Below, piece after piece: positions 25,451-33,942 of a stretch of DNA of 64,000 bases; within the stretch, counting starts at the first letter, position 1; the number at the start of each line of letters is the position of its first letter. The position numbers were made by a program, and so were the translations under genes. The DNA is taken from positions 124,001-188,000 of the forward strand of contig CAKUZL010000003.1 in NCBI GenBank assembly GCA_934718085.1, in the 5' to 3' direction. Source of the stretch: an uncultured Candidatus Melainabacteria bacterium. GTDB lineage: Bacteria; Cyanobacteriota; Vampirovibrionia; Gastranaerophilales; Gastranaerophilaceae. The notes below the pieces were generated by a model, which ran no database searches, had not been told where the DNA came from, and saw only the letters and a program-made list of their open reading frames with translations.

Positions 25451-26526
25451 GCTTCGATGTCCGGTTTTATATATTGTTGATACAGTGTATCGAGCGGATT
25501 TTTGTACGCCAAAACCCTGTTGTAATTATCTTTTACGGCTTCGAGTCTCGACAGGTATTCTTCTGCAGTGCAATTTTTGAGAATTTTTTCGATGTCTGAA
25601 TGCGTATCGATTTTGATTATTCCGTCGGGGTTGAAAAATTTGTCGATTTTTGTCGCCCCGAGATAAATCGGTATCGTCATCGAAGCAAAACAATTGAGAA
25701 TTTTTTCCGTAAACCAGAAAGGCTCGATGTTGTTCTCGATTGCTACCGAAAATCGATAATTTTTCAAAGTATCTTCAATCGCGATGTAATTTCCGCCGTC
25801 AAAAGTTCCGAATGCGTCGGCAAGCCCGTAAGCTCGACACTTTCGCGCCAAATCGAGTCTGAACTTATGCAAATCGCACATGGTTTTTTCGGAAGATACA
25901 ATCGAAACATTTTTTGTTTTTGCGGCAATAATGTCTTCGATTGTCAAATTCCCTTCGGACGGTTCATACCAATAGTGCGCGCAAGGTGAGAAAAACCTTG
26001 CGTTGTCGAATTTTTCGAGAAACCTTTCGGTAAAAGTGAAAATCAAATCGAAATCTTTTTCGAGACCTTTGTTATTGTCAAAAATTTTGTAATCATCGGG
26101 AACGAGAGACTCCGGTTCAAGGTACATTCCGTAGCGATAGTGGGGCGCGCCCATCGTTTCGAGCATGGACGAATGAGTGTAGAAATGCACATCGAGTCCG
26201 AAATTAAATCTGTCGAAAATAAAATACTTCGAACGATGATTACACGGACAATTCGAGTGGTTCACGTCACGTAAAAAGAAAGTTTTGAGCGGAGTTCCGT
26301 CTTTATTGTAAATTTCGTAAGAAGACGGATCCTGCCATGCCGCTTTTGAATAATGGGGATAATAAATTTTTCCGTAATGGTCGTTAATCATATACGGCGA
26401 ATGAGTATGTCCCTTTTTTGTTTTGGACAACGACGCCCGAACCGATTTTCTCAGTGATTTCACGGGGATAACGGAAGAAACGGTTCTTGCGAAAATCCCC
26501 GACAGCAGATTTCTGAAACTTCGCAT
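25447..26526 (-). CDS. GT10-family fucosyltransferase-like protein
   Basis: A 359-residue protein with the GT10 alpha-1,3/4-fucosyltransferase C-terminal motif: 'NYRFSVAIENNIEPFWFTEKILNC' followed by 'MTIPIYLGATKIDKFFNPDGIIKI'. The central acceptor part contains 'FIFDRFNFGLDVHFYTHSSM' and 'MGAPHYRYGMYLEPES'. Bacterial GT10 enzymes add fucose to LacNAc-type chains, sometimes giving Lewis-like antigens; other members use other sugars. The N-terminus is basic and lacks a membrane anchor. It is convergent with a GT2 gene and is followed upstream by tmRNA on the same strand. Confidence 0.85.
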   Translation of the reverse strand: MRSFRNLLSGIFARTVSSVIPVKSLRKSVRASLSKTKKGHTHSPYMINDHYGKIYYPHYSKAAWQDPSSYEIYNKDGTPLKTFFLRDVNHSNCPCNHRSKYFIFDRFNFGLDVHFYTHSSMLETMGAPHYRYGMYLEPESLVPDDYKIFDNNKGLEKDFDLIFTFTERFLEKFDNARFFSPCAHYWYEPSEGNLTIEDIIAAKTKNVSIVSSEKTMCDLHKFRLDLARKCRAYGLADAFGTFDGGNYIAIEDTLKNYRFSVAIENNIEPFWFTEKILNCFASMTIPIYLGATKIDKFFNPDGIIKIDTHSDIEKILKNCTAEEYLSRLEAVKDNYNRVLAYKNPLDTLYQQYIKPDIEA

Positions 26527-26567
26527 GGGAAGAAAAGACTCCGAATACGCGACAAGAGAATAATAAA

Positions 26568-26959
26568 TGGAGACGGCGGGAGTCGAACCCGCGTCCGAAA
26601 CGGAAATAAGCGCATATCTACAAGTTTAGGTCTGTTGTTCTCGTCGCCGACACGGCACGAACCGTTCCTGAGCCGACGATAAAGCAGAATATACCGATGC
26701 ACGGTTTGGCGGAAAAAGCTTGGTATGTCTACCGCCGTCAACATATTGCGTCTTGCATGTTGACCTTCCGCATAACGGCAAGCAGGTCATACGGAAGGGA
26801 CTCGCGCTTAAATACTAAGCGGCAAGAGCTTGAGCTCTTGAAAAGTCAGCTTTGATAACGTTATTAGCGTTTATCGAATTTGCTCGTTGATAACCCGGAA
26901 CAGCGCCGGGACCTGCAACACGATTACCTCGATCGCCCCGTCAAATCCAAAACGTCCCC
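26568..26959 (-). ncRNA. ssrA: Transfer-messenger RNA (tmRNA)
   Basis: The 5' end GGGGACGTTTTGGATTTGAC and the 3' T-arm/acceptor GTTCGACTCCCGCCGTCTCC pair over seven bases as in a tRNA acceptor stem (one G-U), leaving an unpaired A; CCA is not encoded. The tag reading frame runs from 26868 down to 26815 and reads ANNVIKADFSRAQALAA followed by TAG. The C-terminal ALAA is the usual protease signal. Paired segments around 26720-26810 form pseudoknots. With SmpB it rescues stalled ribosomes. It is a one-piece tmRNA, unlike the permuted two-piece form of some cyanobacteria. Confidence 0.97.
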
Positions 26960-26992
26960 TTAATATTCAATTGTCAAAAGTGCAACTTTGAC

Positions 26993-27021
26993 AGTATAGC
27001 GCACAATCGCGATAAATTCAA
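26993..27021 (-). promoter_or_regulatory. Likely sigma70 promoter of tmRNA
   Basis: In minus-strand reading TTGAAT (27021-27016) and TATACT (26998-26993) are separated by exactly 17 bases. Transcription would start near 26986, giving a leader of about 27 bases for RNase P to remove before the mature 5' GGGG. Confidence 0.6.
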
Positions 27022-27121
27022 TATGTTAAGAAAAATCACGAATATAAAAAAACGAATTGTAGAGTTTTGTAAATAATCGTTGTAGATATTGCTTTGTAGA
27101 CTTATATTTTCTTTTGTTTTG

Positions 27122-27130
27122 TGGTATAAG
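27122..27130 (+). promoter_or_regulatory. Candidate extended -10 promoter of the GH57 gene
   Basis: TGGTATAAG matches the extended -10 form TGnTATAAT. It would leave a leader of about 33 bases containing the AGGAGGG ribosome site. A second option further upstream is TTGACA (26988-26993) with GATAAA 17 bases later, overlapping the divergent tmRNA promoter. Confidence 0.4.
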
Positions 27131-27169
27131 AGAGAAAAGAGAAGTTCAAAAAACAACAGGAGGGAGAAA

Positions 27170-28894
27170 ATGTCGGTAGGTTCATTTGTATTTATGTTAC
27201 ACAGCCATTTGCCGTATTACAGAAAAGCGGGCATGTGGCCGTTCGGTGAAGAGAACCTTTACGAATGTATGTGTGAAACTTACATACCGTTGCTTAACGC
27301 GATTTCGGAATTGTACGACGAAGAAGGAATCAAAGCGAAATTGACTGTCGGAATCACCCCGATTTTGGCGGAACAGTTAAACGATGAACACTTGAAAGAA
27401 GGTTTCATAAAATACCTCGATTCAAGAATTGCACAGGTATCAAAGGATTTGGAACGATATCCCGATCCCAACGTTGCAAATTCGCAACACTTAAAATACC
27501 TCGCAAATTACTACCACATTTGGTTCAAAAACATTAAAGACTCTTTTATAAACAAATATAACAAAGACCTGATTGCGGCATTCAAAAAATATCAGGATCT
27601 CGGGTGCATAGAAATAACCACCTCGGGCGCAACTCACGGATTTTCGCCGCTTTTGGCTACAGACGCAAACCTCAACGCTCAATTCAGCGTCGGCTCGCAA
27701 ACCACCGAAAAACTTTTCGGCAAAAAAGCAAAAGGAGCATGGCTTCCCGAATGCGCGTACCGTCAAGGCTACGAATATATCGGCAAAGACGGCAAAAAGA
27801 AATGGCGTCCCGCAATTGAAGTCACTCTCCAAAACAACGACATAGAATATTTCTTCACGGAATCTCACGTCATCGAAGGCGGAAATTCGATAGGAAACCG
27901 CAGAGTCGTGGGCGTTTACGGAAATATAGAATACATCCCGCTTCCCGAACGCGAAGCAACCGGGTACGACACGTATTCCGCATACTGGCTTCCCGACGCA
28001 CAAGTCGCCGTTATGGGAAGAAACGAAAGAGCGGGCTATCAGGTTTGGTCAGCGGCTGACGGCTACCCCGGAGACGGATGCTACAGAGAATTTCACAAGA
28101 AAGACGACAAGTCTGGTATGCACTACTGGAGAATAACCTCACCTTCTGCGGACTTGGGCAATAAAATGCTTTACGATCCCATTTTGGCGTTATCTCAAGT
28201 TAATTCGAACTCCGACCACTATACGACCTTGATTTATCACCTCTTGAACGACTATAAAAATTCTCACAACGGAAAAGAAGGTTTGGTCATGGTCTCGTTC
28301 GATACCGAACTTTTCGGACACTGGTGGTTCGAAGGCGTGGAATTTATCAAACAGGTCATCAAGAAATTCCACAAATACCTTCCCGAAGTCGAAAGAGTTA
28401 CGGCGGGCGAATACCTGAAAGAACATCCTCCCGTCGAAGCAATTCAAATACCGGAAAGCTCCTGGGGTCAAGGCGGACACTTCTACGTATGGCAAAATCA
28501 CCTTACGGAATGGATGTGGCCGATTATTCACGCTTGCGAAAAACGGATGTCGGCAATTGCGGACAAATTCAACAAAGTTCCGGAAGATAAACTTATGCAA
28601 AGAGCATTGGCTCAAGTTGCAAGAGAAAACCTGTTGTTGCAAAGTTCCGACTGGCCGTTCCTGATTACGACTTGGCAGGCTAAAGATTACGCAACGGACA
28701 GATTTAACGAACACGTTCACAGATTTGTAACGATTGCAGATATGATTGACGCAAATTGCATAAACGAATCGATTTTGTCCGAAATCGAAAATATCGACAA
28801 CTGCTTCCCCGACATCAACTACAGAGTCTACAAAACCATCGAAGAAGGCTCGATTCCTCAACAAGCGGAAAAAGTTGCGATGTTGAACAAATAA
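27170..28894 (+). CDS. GH57 family alpha-glucan branching-type enzyme
   Basis: A 574-residue glycoside hydrolase family 57 protein. N-terminal 'VGSFVFMLHSHLPYYRKAGMW' is the first conserved region (HSH). 'GAWLPECAYRQGYEY', with the nucleophile Glu, lies near residue 190; 'VSFDTELFGHWWFEG', with the catalytic Asp, near 368; a helical C-terminal part ('LLLQSSDWPFLITTWQAKDYA') follows. These features fit the GH57 1,4-alpha-glucan branching enzyme group (DUF1957-like C-terminus), which introduces alpha-1,6 branches into glycogen, though amylase activity is possible. The start is taken behind AGGAGGGAG; the longer frame from 27089 has no site. It is monocistronic, with a terminator after the stop. 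Confidence 0.9.
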   Translation: MSVGSFVFMLHSHLPYYRKAGMWPFGEENLYECMCETYIPLLNAISELYDEEGIKAKLTVGITPILAEQLNDEHLKEGFIKYLDSRIAQVSKDLERYPDPNVANSQHLKYLANYYHIWFKNIKDSFINKYNKDLIAAFKKYQDLGCIEITTSGATHGFSPLLATDANLNAQFSVGSQTTEKLFGKKAKGAWLPECAYRQGYEYIGKDGKKKWRPAIEVTLQNNDIEYFFTESHVIEGGNSIGNRRVVGVYGNIEYIPLPEREATGYDTYSAYWLPDAQVAVMGRNERAGYQVWSAADGYPGDGCYREFHKKDDKSGMHYWRITSPSADLGNKMLYDPILALSQVNSNSDHYTTLIYHLLNDYKNSHNGKEGLVMVSFDTELFGHWWFEGVEFIKQVIKKFHKYLPEVERVTAGEYLKEHPPVEAIQIPESSWGQGGHFYVWQNHLTEWMWPIIHACEKRMSAIADKFNKVPEDKLMQRALAQVARENLLLQSSDWPFLITTWQAKDYATDRFNEHVHRFVTIADMIDANCINESILSEIENIDNCFPDINYRVYKTIEEGSIPQQAEKVAMLNK

Positions 28895-28925
28895 CGTAAA
28901 ATAACAAAATCAAAAACAACATAGG

Positions 28926-28959
28926 GCGAAGTTTTAAAAAATTAAAGCTTCGCTTTTTT
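28926..28959 (+). terminator. Terminator after the GH57 gene
   Basis: GCGAAGTTTTA pairs with TAAAGCTTCGC (one wobble) over a short A-rich loop, followed by TTTTTT. It lies 31 bases after the stop codon. Confidence 0.85.
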
Positions 28960-29123
28960 GTGTTGATTTTAATAAAACAAAAAATTATTGAGTCACAAAA
29001 CAAGACAAAAAAGAAAATAAATAAATTCCGTCAAAACATTTCCTTAAGCAAGAATTCATTCGAAATACCCGATTAATTATCCGAAACGACATCAACGATT
29101 TTTACGACACAATCACGACAAAA

Positions 29124-29148
29124 AACGGAGCCGGGTGTGCCGCTCCGT
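29124..29148 (-). terminator. Second hairpin terminator downstream of valS
   Basis: ACGGAGC and GCTCCGT pair perfectly around a 10-base loop, and minus-strand RNA then runs into TTTTTT. It backs up the hairpin at 29178-29208. The 365-base space between the GH57 and valS genes holds these two and the GH57 terminator and nothing else I can recognise. Confidence 0.65.
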
Positions 29149-29177
29149 ACCGACATTCGACTCAAGACGGACACAAT

Positions 29178-29208
29178 AAAAAAGGAAAGCCCGGGCGGCT
29201 TCCCTTTT
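29178..29208 (-). terminator. Terminator after valS
   Basis: In minus-strand RNA AAAAGGGAAGCC pairs with GGCUUUCCUUUU (one G-U) over a 5-base loop and ends in a U run. It lies about 50 bases beyond the valS stop. Confidence 0.85.
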
Positions 29209-29259
29209 CGAGTTCAGGTTGTGTTGATTTTTCATGCGTCTTGCCCGCAAATTCGGGCT

Positions 29260-31893
29260 TTATCCTTGAAGGGACGCAATCAATTCTTTTATCGTATTTT
29301 CAGCCAACGACAATTCATCGATTTTCGATTTAGTCTGTTCCAAAACCGCATCGGGAGCGTTTGCCGTAAAGTTCGGATTACTCATTCTGGAAGAAAGCGA
29401 ACCTTTTTCTTTTTCGAGTTTTTCGAGCTTTTTGGACTGACGTGAAATTTCCGCGGAAATATCGATTAATCCCGTAAGAGGAACGATTAACTTGGCTTCG
29501 CCGAGAACGGCGGAAGCACACTGTTTCAGGTCATCGGCGGAGTTAATGAATTCGATGTTTTCGACTTTGGCAAGTTTTTTGATGTACGCCGAAGCTTTTT
29601 CAAAGACCGTTTTTTGAGCTTCGGGAGCCGCAATTTTGAGATTTACGGGAGCTTTGACGGGAACATTGAAACTTTGACGAACATTTCGCAACGATTTTAC
29701 CGTTTCGAAAACAATTTCCGCCTGTTCCGCTTCATCGGGGAAAACGAAATTGTCGTTGAAAACGGGGAAGTCCGCTTTTATCAAAAATCCTTGATTTACG
29801 GGCAGCAAACCGAAAATTCTTTCGGTCAGGTGCGGCATAACGGGGTGGAGAATTCTCATCGTCATATCGGTAACGTAAAGCAAAACTTTTTGAGTATTTT
29901 CTTTCAGATTTTCGTCCGCAAACTGAATTTTTGCGATTTCGACGTATTTATCGCAATAAGATGTTCTGAAGAAATCGTAAACGGTTTGAGCATACTCGCC
30001 GATTCTGTAGGTTGAAATTTGCTCGTTGACCGTTTTTACGACGTTATTCAGTTCGTTCAAAATCCATTTGTCGATTATCGTGAGTTTGTCAACGTCAAAA
30101 TCTTCGGACGAACAGCCTTTGAGGTTCATGAGTACGAATCTCGAAGCGTTCCAGATTTTGTTCGCGAAGTTTCTTCCGTACTCGAATCTTTCGTCGCTGA
30201 TTTTTATGTCTTGACCGCCGTAGGTGCAAAGCGAAGCGAGAGTAAATCTTAACGCGTCGCAGCCGTATTTGTCGATGATTCCGACGGGATCGATTGTGTT
30301 TCCTTTCGATTTTGACATTTTTTGACCTTTTTCGTCACGAATGAGCCCGTGTATATAGACAACGGGGAAAGGCGCTTTGCCCGTAAATTCATACGACATC
30401 ATAATCATTCTCGCAACCCAGAAGAAAATAATATCAAAGCCCGTGACGAGGAGGCTCGTCGGGAAAAATTTCTTAAAATCGGGCGCATCGGTGTTAGGCC
30501 AACCCATGGTAGACATCGGCCAAAGACCCGACGAGAACCAGGTATCGAGAACATCCGTTTCCTGCGTATATTTTGAAGGATCGGGATTTTCTTTTGCGAC
30601 AATCATTTCGCCGGTTTCTTTGTTATAGAAAGCGGGAATGCGATGCCCCCACCATAGTTGGCGGGAAATGCACCAATCGCGCATATCTTTCATCCAATTA
30701 AGATAATTTTTCGTCCAACGTTCCGGAACGAATTTCAATTCGCCTTTTTCGATTGCTTCAATACCGGCTTTGGCGAGTAAACTCGTTCTTACAAACCATT
30801 GTTCGGAAAGGAGCGGCTCTATGGTCGTGTTGCAGCGTTGGCATTTTCCGACGTTATGTTCGTGGTCTTTCGTTCTTATCAAAAGATTATTTAAATTAAG
30901 CCAATCAAGCGTTTTTTTACGGGCTTCGAATCTGTCCATGCCTCTGATTTCTTCCGGAACGTCGGGGCAATCTTTCATGCAACCCTTTTCGTCGATAACC
31001 CAAACGGGACTGAGATTGTGACGTTTCCCGACTTCGTAATCGTTGGGATCGTGAGCCGGAGTAATTTTGACGGCACCCGTTCCGAAAGATTTATCGACGT
31101 ATTCGTCGGCGATGACGGGAATTTCTTTGCCCGTAATCGGCAGAATGACGGTTTTTCCGATAAAATCTTTGTATTTAAAATCGTCAGGATGAACGGCAAT
31201 TGCGACGTCACCGTAAATCGTCTCGGGACGTGTGGTTGCAACTACGATTGAGCCGGGTTCGTCTTTAAGGGGATATTGAATTTCCCAAAGGTGACCCTGT
31301 TCGGTTTCGTATTCGGTTTCGATATCCGAAATCGCACTTTGACAACGAGGACACCAGTTTACGATATATGCGCCTTTGTAAATCAATCCGCGCTCGTAAA
31401 GTTTTACGAAAACTTCTTTAACGGCTTGCGAGCAACCTTCATCGAGGGTAAATCGTTGACGGGAACGGTCAAAAGAAGCCCCGAGTCGTTTAAACTGGTT
31501 CAAAATCGCGTCTTTGTGTTCGTTTGCCCATTTCCACGTTGTTTCGACGAATTTGTCGCGTCCCAAATCGTGTCGGGTTTTGCCTTCTTTCGCAAGCATT
31601 TTTTCGACAACGTTTTGAGTTGCGATACCGGCGTGGTCGCATCCCGGAACCCAAAGGGTCTCAAAGCCCGACATTCTGTGGTATCTTACCAAAATATCCT
31701 GCAAAGTTCCGTCGAGGGCATGCCCCATGTGAAGAACACCCGTGACGTTCGGCGGGGGGATGACGATTGAATAAGGCGGTTTGTTCGAAGTTTCGTCAGC
31801 CTTGAAACAATTGTTTTTTTCCCACAATTCGTAGATTTCTTTTTCTGTTTGAGCCGAGTCGTAAACTGTCGGCAGATCATCAATATTTACCAT
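29260..31893 (-). CDS. valS: Valyl-tRNA synthetase
   Basis: An 877-residue class I synthetase of normal ValRS length. HIGH motif is 'VLHMGHALDGTL' (residues about 53-64), KMSKS is 'GQKMSKSKGNTIDP' near 525. The CP1 editing domain lies between, the anticodon-binding domain follows, and a C-terminal ValRS coiled-coil arm closes the protein ('SRQSKKLEKLEKEKGSLSSRM'). 'WCPRCQSAISDIETE' is a ValRS landmark. GGAG lies 8 bases before the ATG. It is monocistronic with tandem downstream terminators; no T-box leader is visible upstream. Confidence 0.98.
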   Translation of the reverse strand: MVNIDDLPTVYDSAQTEKEIYELWEKNNCFKADETSNKPPYSIVIPPPNVTGVLHMGHALDGTLQDILVRYHRMSGFETLWVPGCDHAGIATQNVVEKMLAKEGKTRHDLGRDKFVETTWKWANEHKDAILNQFKRLGASFDRSRQRFTLDEGCSQAVKEVFVKLYERGLIYKGAYIVNWCPRCQSAISDIETEYETEQGHLWEIQYPLKDEPGSIVVATTRPETIYGDVAIAVHPDDFKYKDFIGKTVILPITGKEIPVIADEYVDKSFGTGAVKITPAHDPNDYEVGKRHNLSPVWVIDEKGCMKDCPDVPEEIRGMDRFEARKKTLDWLNLNNLLIRTKDHEHNVGKCQRCNTTIEPLLSEQWFVRTSLLAKAGIEAIEKGELKFVPERWTKNYLNWMKDMRDWCISRQLWWGHRIPAFYNKETGEMIVAKENPDPSKYTQETDVLDTWFSSGLWPMSTMGWPNTDAPDFKKFFPTSLLVTGFDIIFFWVARMIMMSYEFTGKAPFPVVYIHGLIRDEKGQKMSKSKGNTIDPVGIIDKYGCDALRFTLASLCTYGGQDIKISDERFEYGRNFANKIWNASRFVLMNLKGCSSEDFDVDKLTIIDKWILNELNNVVKTVNEQISTYRIGEYAQTVYDFFRTSYCDKYVEIAKIQFADENLKENTQKVLLYVTDMTMRILHPVMPHLTERIFGLLPVNQGFLIKADFPVFNDNFVFPDEAEQAEIVFETVKSLRNVRQSFNVPVKAPVNLKIAAPEAQKTVFEKASAYIKKLAKVENIEFINSADDLKQCASAVLGEAKLIVPLTGLIDISAEISRQSKKLEKLEKEKGSLSSRMSNPNFTANAPDAVLEQTKSKIDELSLAENTIKELIASLQG

Positions 31894-32001
31894 TAAATAT
31901 TCTCCGCAATCAATATCGTATAATTAAATGATACACCAAAAAAAAAACATGTTATATTTTTGGAAAAAAGGGAATAACATGCTCGGAGGGACAAAGAACG
32001 A

Positions 32002-32418
32002 ATGAGTTACGTTTATGATGAAGACGCATTGCAGTTGCTTGAATCGTCGCTGAGAAATTATATTTTAAGTGAAAAGGAAAAAAGACCTCACGTGTATGAC
32101 GCAAGTCTTATCAAATATCGAGGGCTGAAGCTCGGAATAAACGACGAAAATCCGGCGGAAATAACCTTTACGGTGAGAATTGCGGGGTTCGAGGCTCAAT
32201 TTCGGACGTACGACGGACAGAAGGTCTTGGGCAGCATTTGCGGCGACGAACGGGAAGTTTATCGTTGGTACAACCTGGGTGACATAAAAACGAAAATGGT
32301 AAGTATTATTGCCAACGGAACAAGAAGCAAAGAAAAGGAACAGTTGAAAAAAAGGGCAGAAAACAGCGTTGCCATTCAGGAGAAAAAATCTATTTGGCAA
32401 CAGGCATCGGAATCGTAA
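32002..32418 (+). CDS. Hypothetical protein, 138 residues
   Basis: A soluble 138-residue protein I cannot assign: 'MSYVYDEDALQLLESSLRNYI' (helical N-terminus), a central beta-rich part 'EITFTVRIAGFEAQFRTYDG' and a basic helical C-terminus 'TRSKEKEQLKKRAENSVAIQ'. No metal-binding or catalytic motif is visible. It has its own terminator and a GGAGGG site 12 bases before the ATG. It diverges from valS and precedes the export operon, with no clear functional link. Confidence 0.75.
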   Translation: MSYVYDEDALQLLESSLRNYILSEKEKRPHVYDASLIKYRGLKLGINDENPAEITFTVRIAGFEAQFRTYDGQKVLGSICGDEREVYRWYNLGDIKTKMVSIIANGTRSKEKEQLKKRAENSVAIQEKKSIWQQASES

Positions 32419-32454
32419 CAAAAATATACAATTGTCGAATTACAAAGAATACCG

Positions 32455-32492
32455 CTCTCGCGAACAAAACAACGTTTTTTCGCGAGAGTTTT
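32455..32492 (+). terminator. Intrinsic terminator
   Basis: CTCTCGCGAA and TTCGCGAGAG pair perfectly, with an inner AAAAC/GTTTT extension after a one-base bulge, followed by TTTT. It separates the 138-residue gene from the TolC-type operon. Confidence 0.85.
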
Positions 32493-32532
32493 GCATGTAA
32501 TTAAAAAATATCCGTGATATATTTTTGTCATT

Positions 32533-33942
32533 ATGAAAAAGATTTTCGGGATATTTATTTTAATAATATTTACGTTTTTCGCAACAAAAACGCAAACGTT
32601 TGCAATAACCGATTTTACGGGAGTTTCCGACGGAACGGAACTTTCGATTGAAGATTGCGTGCAAATCGGGCTCAGCAACGACCCGAATATCACCAAGTAC
32701 GAAAATTATATTAAGGTTGCAAAAAGTTTAATAGGACAGACAAAATCCGCGTATTTTCCGACTCTCGGACTGACTACGGGGTATTTCGTTCAAACAAATT
32801 CCGAACCGCGTGATACCACAAAATATTACGGACTTAATTTGAACGCCAATCAGTTGATTTGGGACTTCGGGAAGACACAGGCGAAACTGAATATGAACAA
32901 ATACAACCTTCAGGCGGCGAAATACGATCTCGACAACGCCGTTTTGGAGCGTACGTATAAGGTAAAATCTGCTTATTACGACACTTTGAGGTCTATCGCA
33001 AAACGTTATATCGCGGAGCGTTCCGTAAAAATCAACGAACTTCACGTAGAGCGAACGAAAGCTTTGTACTACGAAGGACTCAAGTCGCGGATTGACCTTG
33101 TAAACGCCGAAGTCTATCTGACGGAGTCAAAAATCGCGTTGGAAGACGCAATCAGCTCGTTTTATATATCATTGGTCATTTTGAACGGCGAAATGTATTG
33201 CAAAAACCCTCCGATGTACGGATTTAAAATGCCTCGCGGGTTTGAAATAAGAAACGATTACCTGTTGTCTTTCAAAGACGCGGAAAAAATTTCGGCGGAA
33301 GCAAACGGCGACGGAGAGCTTTTGACGACGGGAATAAAAGTCATCAACATTTTGGAAGATTACCCGTACAAAATGTATGAAAAACCGCTCAAGGAGTGTC
33401 TGGAAGACGCCGAAAACAACAATCCGTCTTTGTTGTCGCTGCGGCTTGCGGAAAAAGCTTCGGAAGAGTCGCTGAAATCCGTAAAAAGAATGTATTTTCC
33501 CGAAATTACGGGAACAGTGGGGTATACACACAGAAACACGCACGTGCTGATAAACAACGGATTTTCGGCGAATGCGTCGTTCGATTTGGGCTCGGTCAAC
33601 ATAATGAACGTCAAAACCAAAATCGATGAGGCAAAAGCTCTCGTCGAAATCGCAAAATGCAACAGAGACATACGTTCCACCGATTTGCACTTTAAAGTCA
33701 GAGACGCTTACGGCAATTTGTTAAAATTTGTAAGCCTTGTTCCTTTGAGGAAAGAAAAAGTCGCACAAACTCTCGAAAACTTCAAACTCGCGGACGGCAG
33801 ATATACCGTGGGCACGGGTAATTTTATTGAGTTACAGGAAGCACACAACAATTACAACGAAGCGCAACTCGAATACGTCGATACGATTTTTGACTATAAT
33901 ATGGCACTTTTGGATCTTTCTTACGCGATGGGGGATAAATGA
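32533..33942 (+). CDS. TolC-family outer-membrane efflux protein
   Basis: A 469-residue protein with a signal peptide (residues 1-24, MKKIFGIFILIIFTFFATKT then QTFA). Two related outer-membrane efflux repeats follow: 'LSIEDCVQIGLSNDPNITKYE..' and 'PLKECLEDAENNNPSLLSLR..', each with long helices ('FGKTQAKLNMNKYNLQAAKYDLDNA'). TolC proteins form a trimeric tunnel through the outer membrane and periplasm; their presence argues for a diderm envelope. It overlaps the next gene by 4 bases and begins a four-gene tripartite export operon. Confidence 0.92.
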   Translation: MKKIFGIFILIIFTFFATKTQTFAITDFTGVSDGTELSIEDCVQIGLSNDPNITKYENYIKVAKSLIGQTKSAYFPTLGLTTGYFVQTNSEPRDTTKYYGLNLNANQLIWDFGKTQAKLNMNKYNLQAAKYDLDNAVLERTYKVKSAYYDTLRSIAKRYIAERSVKINELHVERTKALYYEGLKSRIDLVNAEVYLTESKIALEDAISSFYISLVILNGEMYCKNPPMYGFKMPRGFEIRNDYLLSFKDAEKISAEANGDGELLTTGIKVINILEDYPYKMYEKPLKECLEDAENNNPSLLSLRLAEKASEESLKSVKRMYFPEITGTVGYTHRNTHVLINNGFSANASFDLGSVNIMNVKTKIDEAKALVEIAKCNRDIRSTDLHFKVRDAYGNLLKFVSLVPLRKEKVAQTLENFKLADGRYTVGTGNFIELQEAHNNYNEAQLEYVDTIFDYNMALLDLSYAMGDK

